From: Sandaracinaceae bacterium
Lineage (GTDB): Bacteria > Myxococcota_A > Polyangia > Polyangiales > Sandaracinaceae
Assembly (NCBI GenBank): GCA_020633195.1
Contig: JACKEC010000020.1
Coordinates: forward strand, 248,001-312,000
Length of the DNA: 64,000 bases
Direction of reading: 5' to 3'
Program-made: the position numbers and the translations under genes
Part shown: positions 32,858 through 40,739 of the stretch, piece by piece
Numbering within the stretch: the stretch's first letter is position 1
Layout: every line of letters starts with the position of its first letter
The notes under the pieces: model-generated
What the model saw: only the letters and a program-made list of their open reading frames with translations
Database searches by the model: none
What the model was told of the DNA's origin: nothing

Positions 32858-33747
32858 GCGACGAGCCGGACGATCCCGTCGAGGGCGCTCCGGACGGCGC
32901 CACCTGCGCCGAGCACCCTGAGCGACCCGCGCTGGTGACCTGCCCGCGCTGCGGGAGCTATTGCTGCATCGCCTGCTGGCACGGCGCGGTGAAGCGTTGC
33001 CACGCGTGCCTGCTCCGCGATCCGCTGCCGCCGGTGCCCTGGGCCGACCCGGACCAGCGCGGCGCCGCGCGCTTCTTCGGGACCCTTCGCGACGCGTTCT
33101 CCCCGACCCAGACCGCGGCCAAGTTCACCCGCGGCGAGTGGCGCCGTGGGATCGTGTTCGCGCTCCTCACCGCGCTCCCCATCGCCGCGCTGAGCGGGAT
33201 CATCCCGTTCACCCACCTCCTGCGGTTCGGGCCGCTGGGCGTCGTCGCGCCGATCGGCTCGCCGAGCGCCCTCGACCTCGTCCTCGACGTGCTGCAAGCG
33301 GCCGGGCTCGGGCTCCTCTTCGGCGCGGCGAAGCTCGGCGTGATGTCGGCGCCCTACCTGAGCCTCACCAAGGCGTACGGCCAGCCGACCGAGACGCAGC
33401 CGACCCGGCAGGTGATGCTCTACCGCGGGTGGCTGCTCCTGCTCGGCGGCCGCACCGGGCTGGTGCTGGGGCTCGTGATCTGGGGCCTGCCCATGGACCC
33501 GAGCGAGGGTTGGCAGATGGCGGCCGAGGTGCTGTCGCTGCTGCCCCTGATGGGCGTGCTCTGGGCGATGACGTCGACCGCGCGGATGGCTCGGGTCGGA
33601 CCGATCGCGTCGATGGTCGTCGTGCTGGTGCCCTTCGTCGTGCTCTTCCTCGTCGAGCCGCTCGTCCTCGAGCTGATCCGGCCGCTGCTGCCGAGCTCGG
33701 AGGCGGTTCGCGAGGCCGCTCAAGGTCTGTCGACAAATCGCTTCTAG
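32854..33747 (+). CDS. Membrane protein with N-terminal B-box-like zinc finger
   Basis: 297 residues. The N-terminal cysteine-rich segment (CAEHPERPALVTCPRCGSYC, then CIACW and CHACL) is like a B-box zinc finger. Then come five or six membrane helices with a Yip1-like layout. It starts with ATG overlapping the E2 TGA, so it is the fifth gene of the lipA operon, though its role there is unclear. The last residues (LSTNRF) and the TAG stop are encoded by the first unit of the repeat array, so the natural end of the protein may have been changed by it. Confidence 0.8.
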   Translation: MSDEPDDPVEGAPDGATCAEHPERPALVTCPRCGSYCCIACWHGAVKRCHACLLRDPLPPVPWADPDQRGAARFFGTLRDAFSPTQTAAKFTRGEWRRGIVFALLTALPIAALSGIIPFTHLLRFGPLGVVAPIGSPSALDLVLDVLQAAGLGLLFGAAKLGVMSAPYLSLTKAYGQPTETQPTRQVMLYRGWLLLLGGRTGLVLGLVIWGLPMDPSEGWQMAAEVLSLLPLMGVLWAMTSTARMARVGPIASMVVVLVPFVVLFLVEPLVLELIRPLLPSSEAVREAAQGLSTNRF

Positions 33748-34027
33748 CGATTTCTCTCCGGCGAGGGGCAAGCCCCTCGCGCTCCCCACTGAGATCCTCC
33801 GACGCTTCGCGTCGTCGGACTCAGTGTCTGTCGACAAATCGCTTCTAGCGATTTCTCTCCGGCGAGGGGCAAGCCCCTCGCGCTCCCCACTGAGATCCTC
33901 CGACGCTTCGCGTCGTCGGACTCAGTGTCTGTCGACAAATCGCTTCTAGCGATTTCTCTCCGGCGAGGGGCAAGCCCCTCGCGCTCCCCACTGAGATCCT
34001 CCGACGCTTCGCGTCGTCGGACTCAGT
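33725..34027. repeat. Three tandem copies of a 101-bp triple-hairpin repeat
   Basis: Three copies with an exact 101-base period (starts at 33725, 33826, 33927). Each unit has three hairpins: AAATCGC-loop-GCGATTT, GCGAGGGGC-loop-GCCCCTCGC, and CCGACGC-loop-GCGTCGTCGG. A single copy, reversed, lies at 19326-19423. The array fills the gap between two convergent genes. It supplies the TAG of the left gene and the TGA of the right gene. Confidence 0.95.
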
Positions 34028-34580
34028 CCGCAGCGCTGATGGTGAACGGCTCGCCCTCGACGGTGTGAGCGCGGCTGCAGCTCCGGACGACGAGGCGATA
34101 CTCGCCGGCCGGCGCGGGCGCGCAGCGCTCGCAGAGGCACTGCGCGTCGCCGACGAGGCCCATCCACGGCGGGGGCAGGTAGATCGCGCCGGGCGCCAAC
34201 GTCACGCACTCGGGGGCGGCGTCCTCGCACGAGAAGCGCAGGTCCAGGGAGGTGCCCTCCACGTCGGACCAGGCCTCGCCCGAGCGGCGCTGGAGCGCGA
34301 CCGCGCCCGAGAGCTCCGCGTTCTCGGCGCCGCGGTTCTCGATGCGCAGCGCGACCGAGCGCGAGTGCGGGTCGGGCTGGCCGACGACGCGCAGGACGGG
34401 GCGCGGCCCCGGCTCGACGGGCGGGTCGGCGGCCTCGGTCGGCGGGGCGGCGTGGCTGTCGTCGCCCGCGGCGCGAGGCTCCGTCGGGTCGTCCGCGGGC
34501 GTGGCCGTCGCCCCCCCGCAGCCACCCCCGCAGCCCGCGATCCACACGCAGAGGACGAGCACCGAGCTCCTCGAAGCCAT
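34023..34580 (-). CDS. Lipoprotein, unknown function
   Basis: 185 residues. The lipobox is VWIAGCGG; the adjacent cysteines make the cleavage site slightly uncertain. An Ala/Pro/Glu linker follows, then a beta-rich domain (VALRIENRGAENAELSGAVA) like an Ig or CARDB-type fold, with cysteine pairs (FSCEDAAPEC, CLCERCAP). I start at ATG; a GTG one codon upstream is 6 bases from the TATCCT hexamer and is equally possible. Its TGA belongs to the repeat array. Confidence 0.75.
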   Translation of the reverse strand: MASRSSVLVLCVWIAGCGGGCGGATATPADDPTEPRAAGDDSHAAPPTEAADPPVEPGPRPVLRVVGQPDPHSRSVALRIENRGAENAELSGAVALQRRSGEAWSDVEGTSLDLRFSCEDAAPECVTLAPGAIYLPPPWMGLVGDAQCLCERCAPAPAGEYRLVVRSCSRAHTVEGEPFTISAAD

Positions 34581-34589
34581 CACGCGGCA

Positions 34590-34595
34590 AGGATA
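34590..34595 (-). promoter_or_regulatory. Probable -10 hexamer (TATCCT)
   Basis: TATCCT lies 6 bases before the GTG and 9 before the ATG of the lipoprotein gene. Confidence 0.4.
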
Positions 34596-34620
34596 ACCGG
34601 TCGGCTCCGAAGCGCAGCGT

Positions 34621-34626
34621 TACCAT
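34621..34626 (+). promoter_or_regulatory. Probable -10 hexamer (TACCAT)
   Basis: TACCAT lies 8 bases before the ATG of the flavoprotein gene; no ribosome binding site. Confidence 0.4.
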
Positions 34627-34634
34627 CCAGCGCG

Positions 34635-35306
34635 ATGACCGATCCCCGCTACGTCCCCGTCCCCTATCGACCCGAGCGGGTCGCCCCCGAAGAGTCGGCC
34701 CGGCGGCTGCGCGAGGACTACGCGATCGCCGAGCGGCGCCGGACGGTGCGAGCCTTCTCCACCGACCCGGTCCCCCGCGAGGCGATCGAGGACGCGATCC
34801 GGGTCGCGGGGACCGCGCCGAGCGGCGCCCACCGGCAGCCCTGGTACTTCGTCGCGATCTCGGACGGCGACATGAAGGCGAAGCTCCGGGAGGCCGCCGA
34901 GCGGGAGGAGCGCGAGTTCTACGAGCGGCGCGCGACCCCGGAGTGGCTCGACGCGCTCGCCCCGCTCGGGACCGACTTCTTCAAGGCGCACCTCACCGAC
35001 GCGCCCTGGGTCATCGTCGTGTTCCGCCGCGACTACGAGGAGCTCCCCGACGGGACGCGGCTCAAGGGCTATTACCTGAACGAGTCCGTGGGGATCGCGG
35101 TGGGCTTCCTCATCGCGGCGCTGCACCGGGCCGGCCTCGCGACGCTCACCCACACCCCCGCGCCGATGACGTTCCTGCGCGAGCTCTGCGGCCGACCCGC
35201 CAACGAGAAGCCCTACCTCATCCTCCCAGTGGGCTACCCGAGCGACGACTGCGTCGTGCCCGATCTGTCCCGCAAGCCCCTGCACGAAATCGCCGAGCTG
35301 CGCTGA
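34635..35306 (+). CDS. Nitroreductase-family flavoprotein, iodotyrosine-deiodinase-like
   Basis: 223 residues. The FMN-binding signature RRRTVRAFSTDPVP, AGTAPSGAHRQPWYFV and LILPVGYPSDDCVVPDLSRK match the iodotyrosine deiodinase (IYD) branch rather than generic nitroreductases. The IYD substrate triad is kept: E92, Y96 and K117 with the spacing seen in the mammalian enzyme (4 and 21 residues). Bacterial homologues can dehalogenate halotyrosines in vitro. It is cytoplasmic and monocistronic, with no transporter nearby. The family is strong; activity on halotyrosine is inferred from the triad. Confidence 0.87.
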   Translation: MTDPRYVPVPYRPERVAPEESARRLREDYAIAERRRTVRAFSTDPVPREAIEDAIRVAGTAPSGAHRQPWYFVAISDGDMKAKLREAAEREEREFYERRATPEWLDALAPLGTDFFKAHLTDAPWVIVVFRRDYEELPDGTRLKGYYLNESVGIAVGFLIAALHRAGLATLTHTPAPMTFLRELCGRPANEKPYLILPVGYPSDDCVVPDLSRKPLHEIAELR

Positions 35307-35320
35307 AGCGCGCCGCTTGA

Positions 35321-35326
35321 TATACC
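35321..35326 (+). promoter_or_regulatory. Probable -10 hexamer (TATACC)
   Basis: TATACC lies 7 bases before the GTG of the kinase gene and fixes this start. Confidence 0.45.
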
Positions 35327-35333
35327 CAGCCGA

Positions 35334-37115
35334 GTGTCCGCCCCCGCTGAGCCCACGATGCTGGGGCCCTACCGACTGCTCGAGAAGCTCGGCCAAGGCG
35401 GCATGGCCATGGTCTACCGGGCCGAGCGGAGCGGCGAGGCCGGGTTCAAGAAGGTCGTCGCGATCAAGCGGATGATCCCGCAGTACCGCCGGAGCGGCTC
35501 CCTGCTCGAGCGGTTCGCGGCGGAGGCGAGGACGAACGCGCGGCTCGACCACCCGAACCTGGTCGCCGTCGTCGACTTCGGGATCGACCCCGAGCCGTTC
35601 CTCGTCATGGAGTTCGTCGAGGGGGTCACGCTCGCGACGCTGCTGTCGAGGCTGGTCAAGAAGGGGCAGCCGCTCGAGATCTCCGCGGCCTGCTTCATCG
35701 GGACCGAGGCGGCCCAGGGCCTCGACCACGCGCACCGCAAGCGCGACAAGGCGGGCAACCCGCTCGGGATCGTCCACCGCGACGTCTCCCCGCAAAACAT
35801 CTTGCTGTCGAACGAGGGGTCCGTGAAGGTCTCCGACTTCGGCCTGGTCAAGGCCGCCGACAACGTCGTGCAGACCGGCAGCGGGATGCCGATCGGCAAG
35901 ATGAGCTACATGGCCCCGGAGCAGGCCGACCACCGCGAGGTGGACGCGCGCGCCGACGTCTTCAGCCTGGGGATCGTGCTCTGGGAGATGCTCGCGATGC
36001 GGGTGCTCCTGCCGCCGAACGATCCCGGCCGCGCGGCGGTGATGCTGCAGGCGTGCGACTTCCCGCCGCCGTCGAAGTACCGGCCGGAGATCCCGCCGGA
36101 GCTCGACGCGATCGTCATGGGCTGCCTGGCGAAGGACCCGACCCAGCGGACCCCGTCGATGCAGGCGCTCGGGATGCGGCTGCGCGAGGTGCTCCACGAG
36201 GTCGCGCCGGGCTACGGCCGAGACCAGCTCGCGAGGCTCCTCGGGTGGTCCTTCCCGGAGCACGGCTGGCAGCTCGAGGAGCCCCACGCGCCGCCCAAGC
36301 AGCCCTCGCCGGAGGAGCGCCTGTCGATGCCGCCGGCGCCCTCGGTGCGCGCGTCGGTCCCCGGCGACCCGCACCACCCGACGCACGTCGACGTGAAGCG
36401 CGCCGACCCGATCGCGACGGGCCGCCACGCGCCGGTCGTAGAAGCGGCGCGCGCGAGCGCCCCGCCCGCGAAGAAGAGCAGCTCGTCGTTCCTGTGGCTG
36501 GTGGTCGGCGCGATCGCGCTCGGCGTCATCGGCCTGATCGGGATCGCGGTCCTGTTCGTGGTCTACGTGAAGCTCTCCGAGGACGAGGCGAGCAACGAGC
36601 CGCCACCCGTGACGGTGGCGCCGATGCAGCCCGACCCGGGAGGGCCGATGGCCCCGAACGCCCCCGCGGGCGCGGGGCTCACGCTCGAGAGTCAGCTCCC
36701 CGGCGCCGTGCTCTATCGCGGGGCTTCGGTCGCGGGGCGGCTGCCGATGTACCTGTCCGAGGGGGAGCTCGAGCCGGGGCCGCTCGTCGTCATCGCCCCG
36801 CGCCACCACCCCGCGGTGCTCGATCGCGATCAGCTGCGGCAGCGGATGAGCCGGGGGCGCGCGAGCATGCTCGTCCCGCTCCTGCCGACCGGTCACCCCG
36901 AGCGCGCGATCCTGGTGCAGTACCCCCGCGGCGCCGACGCGCGCGTGGCCGACACCGGGCTCGCGCTCGGTCGCGTGCCCGGCCTGCTGCTGGTGCCCCC
37001 GACGCCGATGGGCGGCTCGCCCGCGATCGAGATCGTCGAGGGCGGCCAGGTCACCGCGCGCTTCGACACCATGCGCTGCGACCCCGCCACGGTCTGCGAG
37101 ATCGGCTCGCGGTGA
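35334..37115 (+). CDS. Transmembrane Ser/Thr protein kinase
   Basis: 593 residues with a GTG start. The kinase domain has GQGGMAMVYRAE, the VAIKRM lysine, HRDVSPQNILL, DFGLVK and APEQ. A His/Pro-rich segment leads to one membrane helix (LWLVVGAIALGVIGLIGIAVLFVV). The outer part is Pro/Met-rich and then beta-rich with no PEGA motif I can name; it includes GPLVVIAPRHHPAVL and a terminal MRCDPATVCEIGSR. It overlaps mutY by four bases, an unexpected partner. The signal sensed is unknown. Confidence 0.92.
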   Translation: MSAPAEPTMLGPYRLLEKLGQGGMAMVYRAERSGEAGFKKVVAIKRMIPQYRRSGSLLERFAAEARTNARLDHPNLVAVVDFGIDPEPFLVMEFVEGVTLATLLSRLVKKGQPLEISAACFIGTEAAQGLDHAHRKRDKAGNPLGIVHRDVSPQNILLSNEGSVKVSDFGLVKAADNVVQTGSGMPIGKMSYMAPEQADHREVDARADVFSLGIVLWEMLAMRVLLPPNDPGRAAVMLQACDFPPPSKYRPEIPPELDAIVMGCLAKDPTQRTPSMQALGMRLREVLHEVAPGYGRDQLARLLGWSFPEHGWQLEEPHAPPKQPSPEERLSMPPAPSVRASVPGDPHHPTHVDVKRADPIATGRHAPVVEAARASAPPAKKSSSSFLWLVVGAIALGVIGLIGIAVLFVVYVKLSEDEASNEPPPVTVAPMQPDPGGPMAPNAPAGAGLTLESQLPGAVLYRGASVAGRLPMYLSEGELEPGPLVVIAPRHHPAVLDRDQLRQRMSRGRASMLVPLLPTGHPERAILVQYPRGADARVADTGLALGRVPGLLLVPPTPMGGSPAIEIVEGGQVTARFDTMRCDPATVCEIGSR

Positions 37116-38146
37116 AGGCGCCGGCCTCCACGAGGGCCGCCCTGGTCGCCTGGTACGACGCCGAGAAGCGGTCGCTGCCGTGGCGCGAGACGCGCGACCC
37201 GTACGCGATCTGGGTCTCGGAGATCATGCTCCAGCAGACGCGCGTCGACACGGTGATCCCCTACTTCGAGCGCTTCCTGGAGCGCTTCCCGAGCCCCCGC
37301 GCGCTCGCCGAGGCGAGCGAGGACGAGGTCCTCGGCGCCTGGAGCGGGCTGGGCTACTACCGCCGCGCCCGCTGGCTGCACGCCGGCGTCCGCGAGGTGG
37401 TGGCGCGCTACGGCGGCGAGGTCCCCGAGGACCCCGAGGCGCGCCGCGCGCTGCCGGGCGTCGGGCGCTACACCGCCGGCGCGATCGGCTCCATCGCGTT
37501 CGGCAAGGCCGAGCCGGTGGTCGACGGGAACGTCGCCCGGGTGCTCGCGCGCCTGCACGGGATCGCCACGCCGCTCGGTCGGGCGGACACCGAGAGGGCG
37601 CTGTGGTCGCGCGCCGAGGCGCTCGTGGAGGGCCCGCGTCCCGGCGATCTCAACCAGGCGGTGATGGAGCTCGGCGCGACGGTGTGCTCGCCGCGCGCGC
37701 CGCGGTGCGAGGCCTGCCCCGTCGCCAGCGAGTGCGTGGCCCGTCGGGACGGCCGCACCGCCGAGCTGCCCGCGCCCAAAGCGCGCAAGAAGCCCGTCGA
37801 CGCCCCGCGCGTGGCGGTCGTGGCAACGCGGCGCGGCGCGGTGGCGCTCGTGAAGCGGGACGGCCCGCTCTTCGGGGGGCTGTGGGAGCTGCCGCTCGCG
37901 GAGGGCGCCGGGCGCACCGCGGCGCGCGAGGCGCTGCGCGAGGCTGGCGTGTCCGCGCGGATCGGCGAGGAGCCCGTCGCCGCGCTCGAGCACGTCCTCA
38001 GCCACCGGCGGCTCCTCGTCGAGGTGTGGCGGGCGACCGCCGCGAAGGCGCCGGACGCGCGGTGGGTCGAGCCCGCCGAGCTGGGCGAGGTCGGCACCTC
38101 GACGCTCACGCGCCGCTGCGTCGAGCAGGCCTTGGGCGCCGCGTAG
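37112..38146 (+). CDS. mutY: Adenine DNA glycosylase
   Basis: 344 residues. It removes adenine opposite 8-oxoguanine. E37 (WVSEIMLQQT) and D138 (PVVDGN) are the catalytic residues, at the same numbers as in E. coli MutY, and the 4Fe-4S cysteines are C192, C199, C202 and C208, also identical. The GVGRYTAGAI hairpin is present. A Nudix-like C-terminal domain (about 255-344) for 8-oxoguanine recognition follows, with FGGLWELPL. The GTG start overlaps the kinase stop (GTGA), so the two are translated together. Confidence 0.95.
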   Translation: MKAPASTRAALVAWYDAEKRSLPWRETRDPYAIWVSEIMLQQTRVDTVIPYFERFLERFPSPRALAEASEDEVLGAWSGLGYYRRARWLHAGVREVVARYGGEVPEDPEARRALPGVGRYTAGAIGSIAFGKAEPVVDGNVARVLARLHGIATPLGRADTERALWSRAEALVEGPRPGDLNQAVMELGATVCSPRAPRCEACPVASECVARRDGRTAELPAPKARKKPVDAPRVAVVATRRGAVALVKRDGPLFGGLWELPLAEGAGRTAAREALREAGVSARIGEEPVAALEHVLSHRRLLVEVWRATAAKAPDARWVEPAELGEVGTSTLTRRCVEQALGAA

Positions 38147-38148
38147 CG

Positions 38149-38571
38149 CTACTCGTGGATGGGCTCCCAGCCACCGCCGCGCTGGCGACGGCGGTGCTCG
38201 GGGCGCAGCTCGCTCCGGGCGTCCGGGGTGAGCAGCTCACAGGGATCGAACCAGTGCGAGGTCCGCGCGCGGCCGAGCACCGCCGGCAACGCCAGGGGCT
38301 CGAACTCACCCTCCGGGCAGCGCGCGTGCCAGAGCGCGTCGCGCTCCGGGAGCGTCTGAAGACAGAGAACCTCCTTGACACCACCGTTGCAGTTCGTGCT
38401 CACCACCAGGACCGGGCCGGGGAGCCCGCGGGGCGCCTCGAGTCGGATCACGACGTCGTGGTGGAACTCGCCCTGCTTCCAGTGCGCCACGAGCTGATAG
38501 GCCCCGTGGACGGCGCGCACCGTCTCGAGGAGGTCCCCCAGGGTCATCCGGGACGCGAGCGCTTCGATCAT
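38149..38571 (-). CDS. Hypothetical protein
   Basis: 140 residues without a family I recognise. The start MIEALASRMTLGDLLETVRA is helical; the centre is beta-rich (HDVVIRLEAPRGLPGPVLVV) with two cysteine-containing motifs (STNCNGGVKEVLCLQTLP) and the C-terminus is Arg-rich. No signal peptide is present. An in-frame upstream extension to 38658 is Pro/Arg/Gly-rich and looks noncoding. It stands convergent to mutY with 2 bases between the stops. Confidence 0.65.
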   Translation of the reverse strand: MIEALASRMTLGDLLETVRAVHGAYQLVAHWKQGEFHHDVVIRLEAPRGLPGPVLVVSTNCNGGVKEVLCLQTLPERDALWHARCPEGEFEPLALPAVLGRARTSHWFDPCELLTPDARSELRPEHRRRQRGGGWEPIHE

Positions 38572-38674
38572 CGACACGCGATCACCATGCGTCGCTCGCG
38601 GGCCTCGCGCTCGCGAGGCGGGCCCGGCTGGAACCCGCCCGCAATCCCCGGATGACACCGCGTCGGCGGGCTGC

Positions 38675-38680
38675 TACGAG
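38675..38680 (+). promoter_or_regulatory. Probable -10 hexamer (TACGAG)
   Basis: TACGAG lies 7 bases before the ATG of the YkgJ-like gene. It is a weaker match than the others, because it lacks the final T. Confidence 0.3.
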
Positions 38681-38687
38681 CGCGCGC

Positions 38688-39623
38688 ATGAGCCTCACCG
38701 AGCCGCTGCGCGTCCTGCCGGGGTCCCGCTTCACGTGTCACGGCGACGGGCTCTGCTGCACGGACATGCACGCGTGGGGGCCGCTGCACGACGACGAGGC
38801 GGCCTTCTTGCGCGAGCTCGACGAGCGCGTCGTCCTCGTGCATGGGGACGCGTTGGTGCTCGCGGGGGGCGCCGACGGCCGCTGCGTGTTCAGCAGCCCC
38901 GAGGGCTGCGCGCTGCACGGCTCGCTCGGCCCCAAGGGCAAGCCCAAGACGTGCCAGCAGTTCCCGTTCGTCCTCGTCGCCACGCCGACCGGCGGCCGCA
39001 TCGCGACCGAGCACCGCTGCCCTTGCCGCACCATGGGCGAGCGCGAGCCGGTGACCGCGGAGCGCGGCCGCGAGGCGTGCGACTACTCGATGATCGACCG
39101 GCTGATCGCCTCGGGCGTCGCGCTCGACGACGAGACCGAGATCGACATGGCGACGTGGGAGGCGATCGAGGCGCCGTTCTTGAGCGGCGAGGCGACGATC
39201 GACGACGAGCCCTTCACCGGCGGCGACTGGCAGGCGCTCGGGCGTCAGCTCCTCGCGGAGTCGACGAGCACGCGGTTCGAGCGCGCGCTGCGGGCGTTCG
39301 GCGCGGCGCTGATCGGTGAGCCGCTGCCGCCGATCGGCTGGGACGACGCGTTCGATCGGGCCGAGGCGCGGAGCGCGCCGCGGGACCCCGAGGAGATGCT
39401 CTCCGAGTTCGTCCTCGACGCGATCTGGTCGATGGACTGGGCCTTCCACTCGAGCTGGGCGCAGGCCCGGGTCGACCTCGCGAGCCGGATCGTGATCGCG
39501 CGGCGCCTCGCGGCGCAGCTCGGCGGGCGCCCCGACCGAGCCATGGCCGAGGCGATCGCGATCATCGAGATGACGGGGATGGCCGACGACTACACCGCGT
39601 TCATCGGCAAGCTCAGGGTCTGA
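38688..39623 (+). CDS. YkgJ family cysteine cluster protein
   Basis: 311 residues. The cysteine cluster is FTCHGDGLCCTDMHAW at the start, then RCVFSSPEGCALHG, KTCQQFPF and HRCPCRTM, the order found in YkgJ/Fe-S-oxidoreductase-like proteins, which bind a metal cluster. A helical C-terminal half (about 140-311) is typical of longer myxobacterial members. No biochemical role is established. I start at the ATG giving MSLTEPL; the 12 codons before it are noncoding-like. Confidence 0.82.
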   Translation: MSLTEPLRVLPGSRFTCHGDGLCCTDMHAWGPLHDDEAAFLRELDERVVLVHGDALVLAGGADGRCVFSSPEGCALHGSLGPKGKPKTCQQFPFVLVATPTGGRIATEHRCPCRTMGEREPVTAERGREACDYSMIDRLIASGVALDDETEIDMATWEAIEAPFLSGEATIDDEPFTGGDWQALGRQLLAESTSTRFERALRAFGAALIGEPLPPIGWDDAFDRAEARSAPRDPEEMLSEFVLDAIWSMDWAFHSSWAQARVDLASRIVIARRLAAQLGGRPDRAMAEAIAIIEMTGMADDYTAFIGKLRV

Positions 39624-39652
39624 GGTCGGAGGATCTCGGTAGACCTCGACCC

Positions 39653-40705
39653 TCAGCCGTGGCGCGGCTGGCCCGTCGGCGCGGGCGCGCCGCAGTGCGG
39701 GCAGGTCAAGAGCTCCATCGCGTACGGGCCGCGGCAGTACTCGCAGAAGTAGCGGCCGGCGATCGAGCGCTCGTCGATCTTCTTGAGGTCGGGGTAGTGC
39801 TGCTCGAGCTCGGCCGTGCTCATGCGGTCGTTCTCGGCGGCGGGCGACCAGATCACCTCCATCGCCGCGAGGGTGTGCGGGTTGGCGACCGCGGTCATGT
39901 CGTCGAGCAGGCGCTTGAGGTGGTCGGCGTGGTCGACGGTGTGGATGTCGATGATCTCGCGCTTGGCCGCGACGATGAGGGTGATGACGACGACGCCCTC
40001 GCCCTCGTGCTTGTGGGCCTGCATCTGGGGCGCGTCCCGGCGCGACGTCGAGCCGTCCGCGTTGCGGATCAGCTCCTCGCGGAACTGCGCGCGCGCCGCC
40101 GTCCCGAGCTGCCGGAAGATGCCCTCGGCCGAGGGCGCGCTCATCGGGTGGTAGTTCGCGACGCTGGCGTAGAGCCACGCGATCTCCGCGCGCCGGAGCA
40201 TCAAGATCGTCTCGCGTAACAGGTTCGCGAGCCCCGCGGGGGTGTTGGTCTGGCCGCTCGACGCGAGCTGCGTGAGCCGCTCCTGGACCATCTTGCGCGC
40301 GCGCCAGTCGATCCCGAGCCGGATCGCGGAGATGTCCATCTGGTTCCACCCCGCGTTGCGGTTCACGTACCGCTGCCCGCCGCCGCCCCCGCCCTTGTTC
40401 TTGTTCGCCTGCTGGATCACCCAGAAGACGACGAAGATGAGGACGATGGGGATGCTGCAGACGAGCGGAAGGCCGCCGCCGCCGCCGCCGCCGGAGTAGC
40501 CGCCGCCGGAGTAGCTCCCGCCGTAGCTGCCGCCGCCGTAGCTGCCCCCGCCGCCGCCGTAGCTGCCGCCACCGCCGCCGCCGCCGCCGAAGCTCCCCCC
40601 GCCGAAGCTGCCCCCGGTGGACTGCGCGATGACGGGGAGCGCCGCGGTCGACAGGAAGAGCGCGGCCACGATCGCCAGCACCCACTTGGCCCAGCCGGTT
40701 CGCAT
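39653..40705 (-). CDS. DUF1517 domain-containing membrane protein
   Basis: 350 residues. A signal or first helix (WVLAIVAALFLSTAALPVIA) is followed by a Gly/Ser/Tyr-rich repeat region (about residues 30-80). One membrane helix comes next (LVCSIPIVLIFVVFWVI), then the DUF1517 domain (about 105-310), known from plastid-associated and bacterial proteins but with no role in the latter. The C-terminus has a zinc ribbon (FCEYCRGPYAMELLTCPHCG). The ATG is 6 bases after a TAGGGT hexamer on this strand. It is divergent from serS. Confidence 0.85.
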   Translation of the reverse strand: MRTGWAKWVLAIVAALFLSTAALPVIAQSTGGSFGGGSFGGGGGGGGSYGGGGGSYGGGSYGGSYSGGGYSGGGGGGGLPLVCSIPIVLIFVVFWVIQQANKNKGGGGGGQRYVNRNAGWNQMDISAIRLGIDWRARKMVQERLTQLASSGQTNTPAGLANLLRETILMLRRAEIAWLYASVANYHPMSAPSAEGIFRQLGTAARAQFREELIRNADGSTSRRDAPQMQAHKHEGEGVVVITLIVAAKREIIDIHTVDHADHLKRLLDDMTAVANPHTLAAMEVIWSPAAENDRMSTAELEQHYPDLKKIDERSIAGRYFCEYCRGPYAMELLTCPHCGAPAPTGQPRHG

Positions 40706-40711
40706 GGGGCG

Positions 40712-40717
40712 ACCCTA
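40712..40717 (-). promoter_or_regulatory. Probable -10 hexamer (TAGGGT) for the DUF1517 gene
   Basis: TAGGGT on the minus strand ends 6 bases before the ATG at 40705. The serS hexamer lies ten bases away on the opposite strand. Confidence 0.4.
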
Positions 40718-40726
40718 TCACCATGC

Positions 40727-40732
40727 TATAGC
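40727..40732 (+). promoter_or_regulatory. Probable -10 hexamer (TATAGC) for serS
   Basis: TATAGC lies 7 bases before the serS ATG, with no ribosome binding site: a leaderless transcript for a housekeeping gene. Confidence 0.5.
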
Positions 40733-40739
40733 CCCGCCC

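Noticed and set aside
33744..34626. Small open frames inside the repeat array
   Set aside because: They translate the 101-bp repeat itself and its hairpins; each copy gives the same peptide and there is no start signal.
40485..40620. GCC/CCG-rich tandem DNA
   Set aside because: It encodes the Gly/Ser/Tyr-rich region of the DUF1517 protein on the minus strand, in frame throughout.
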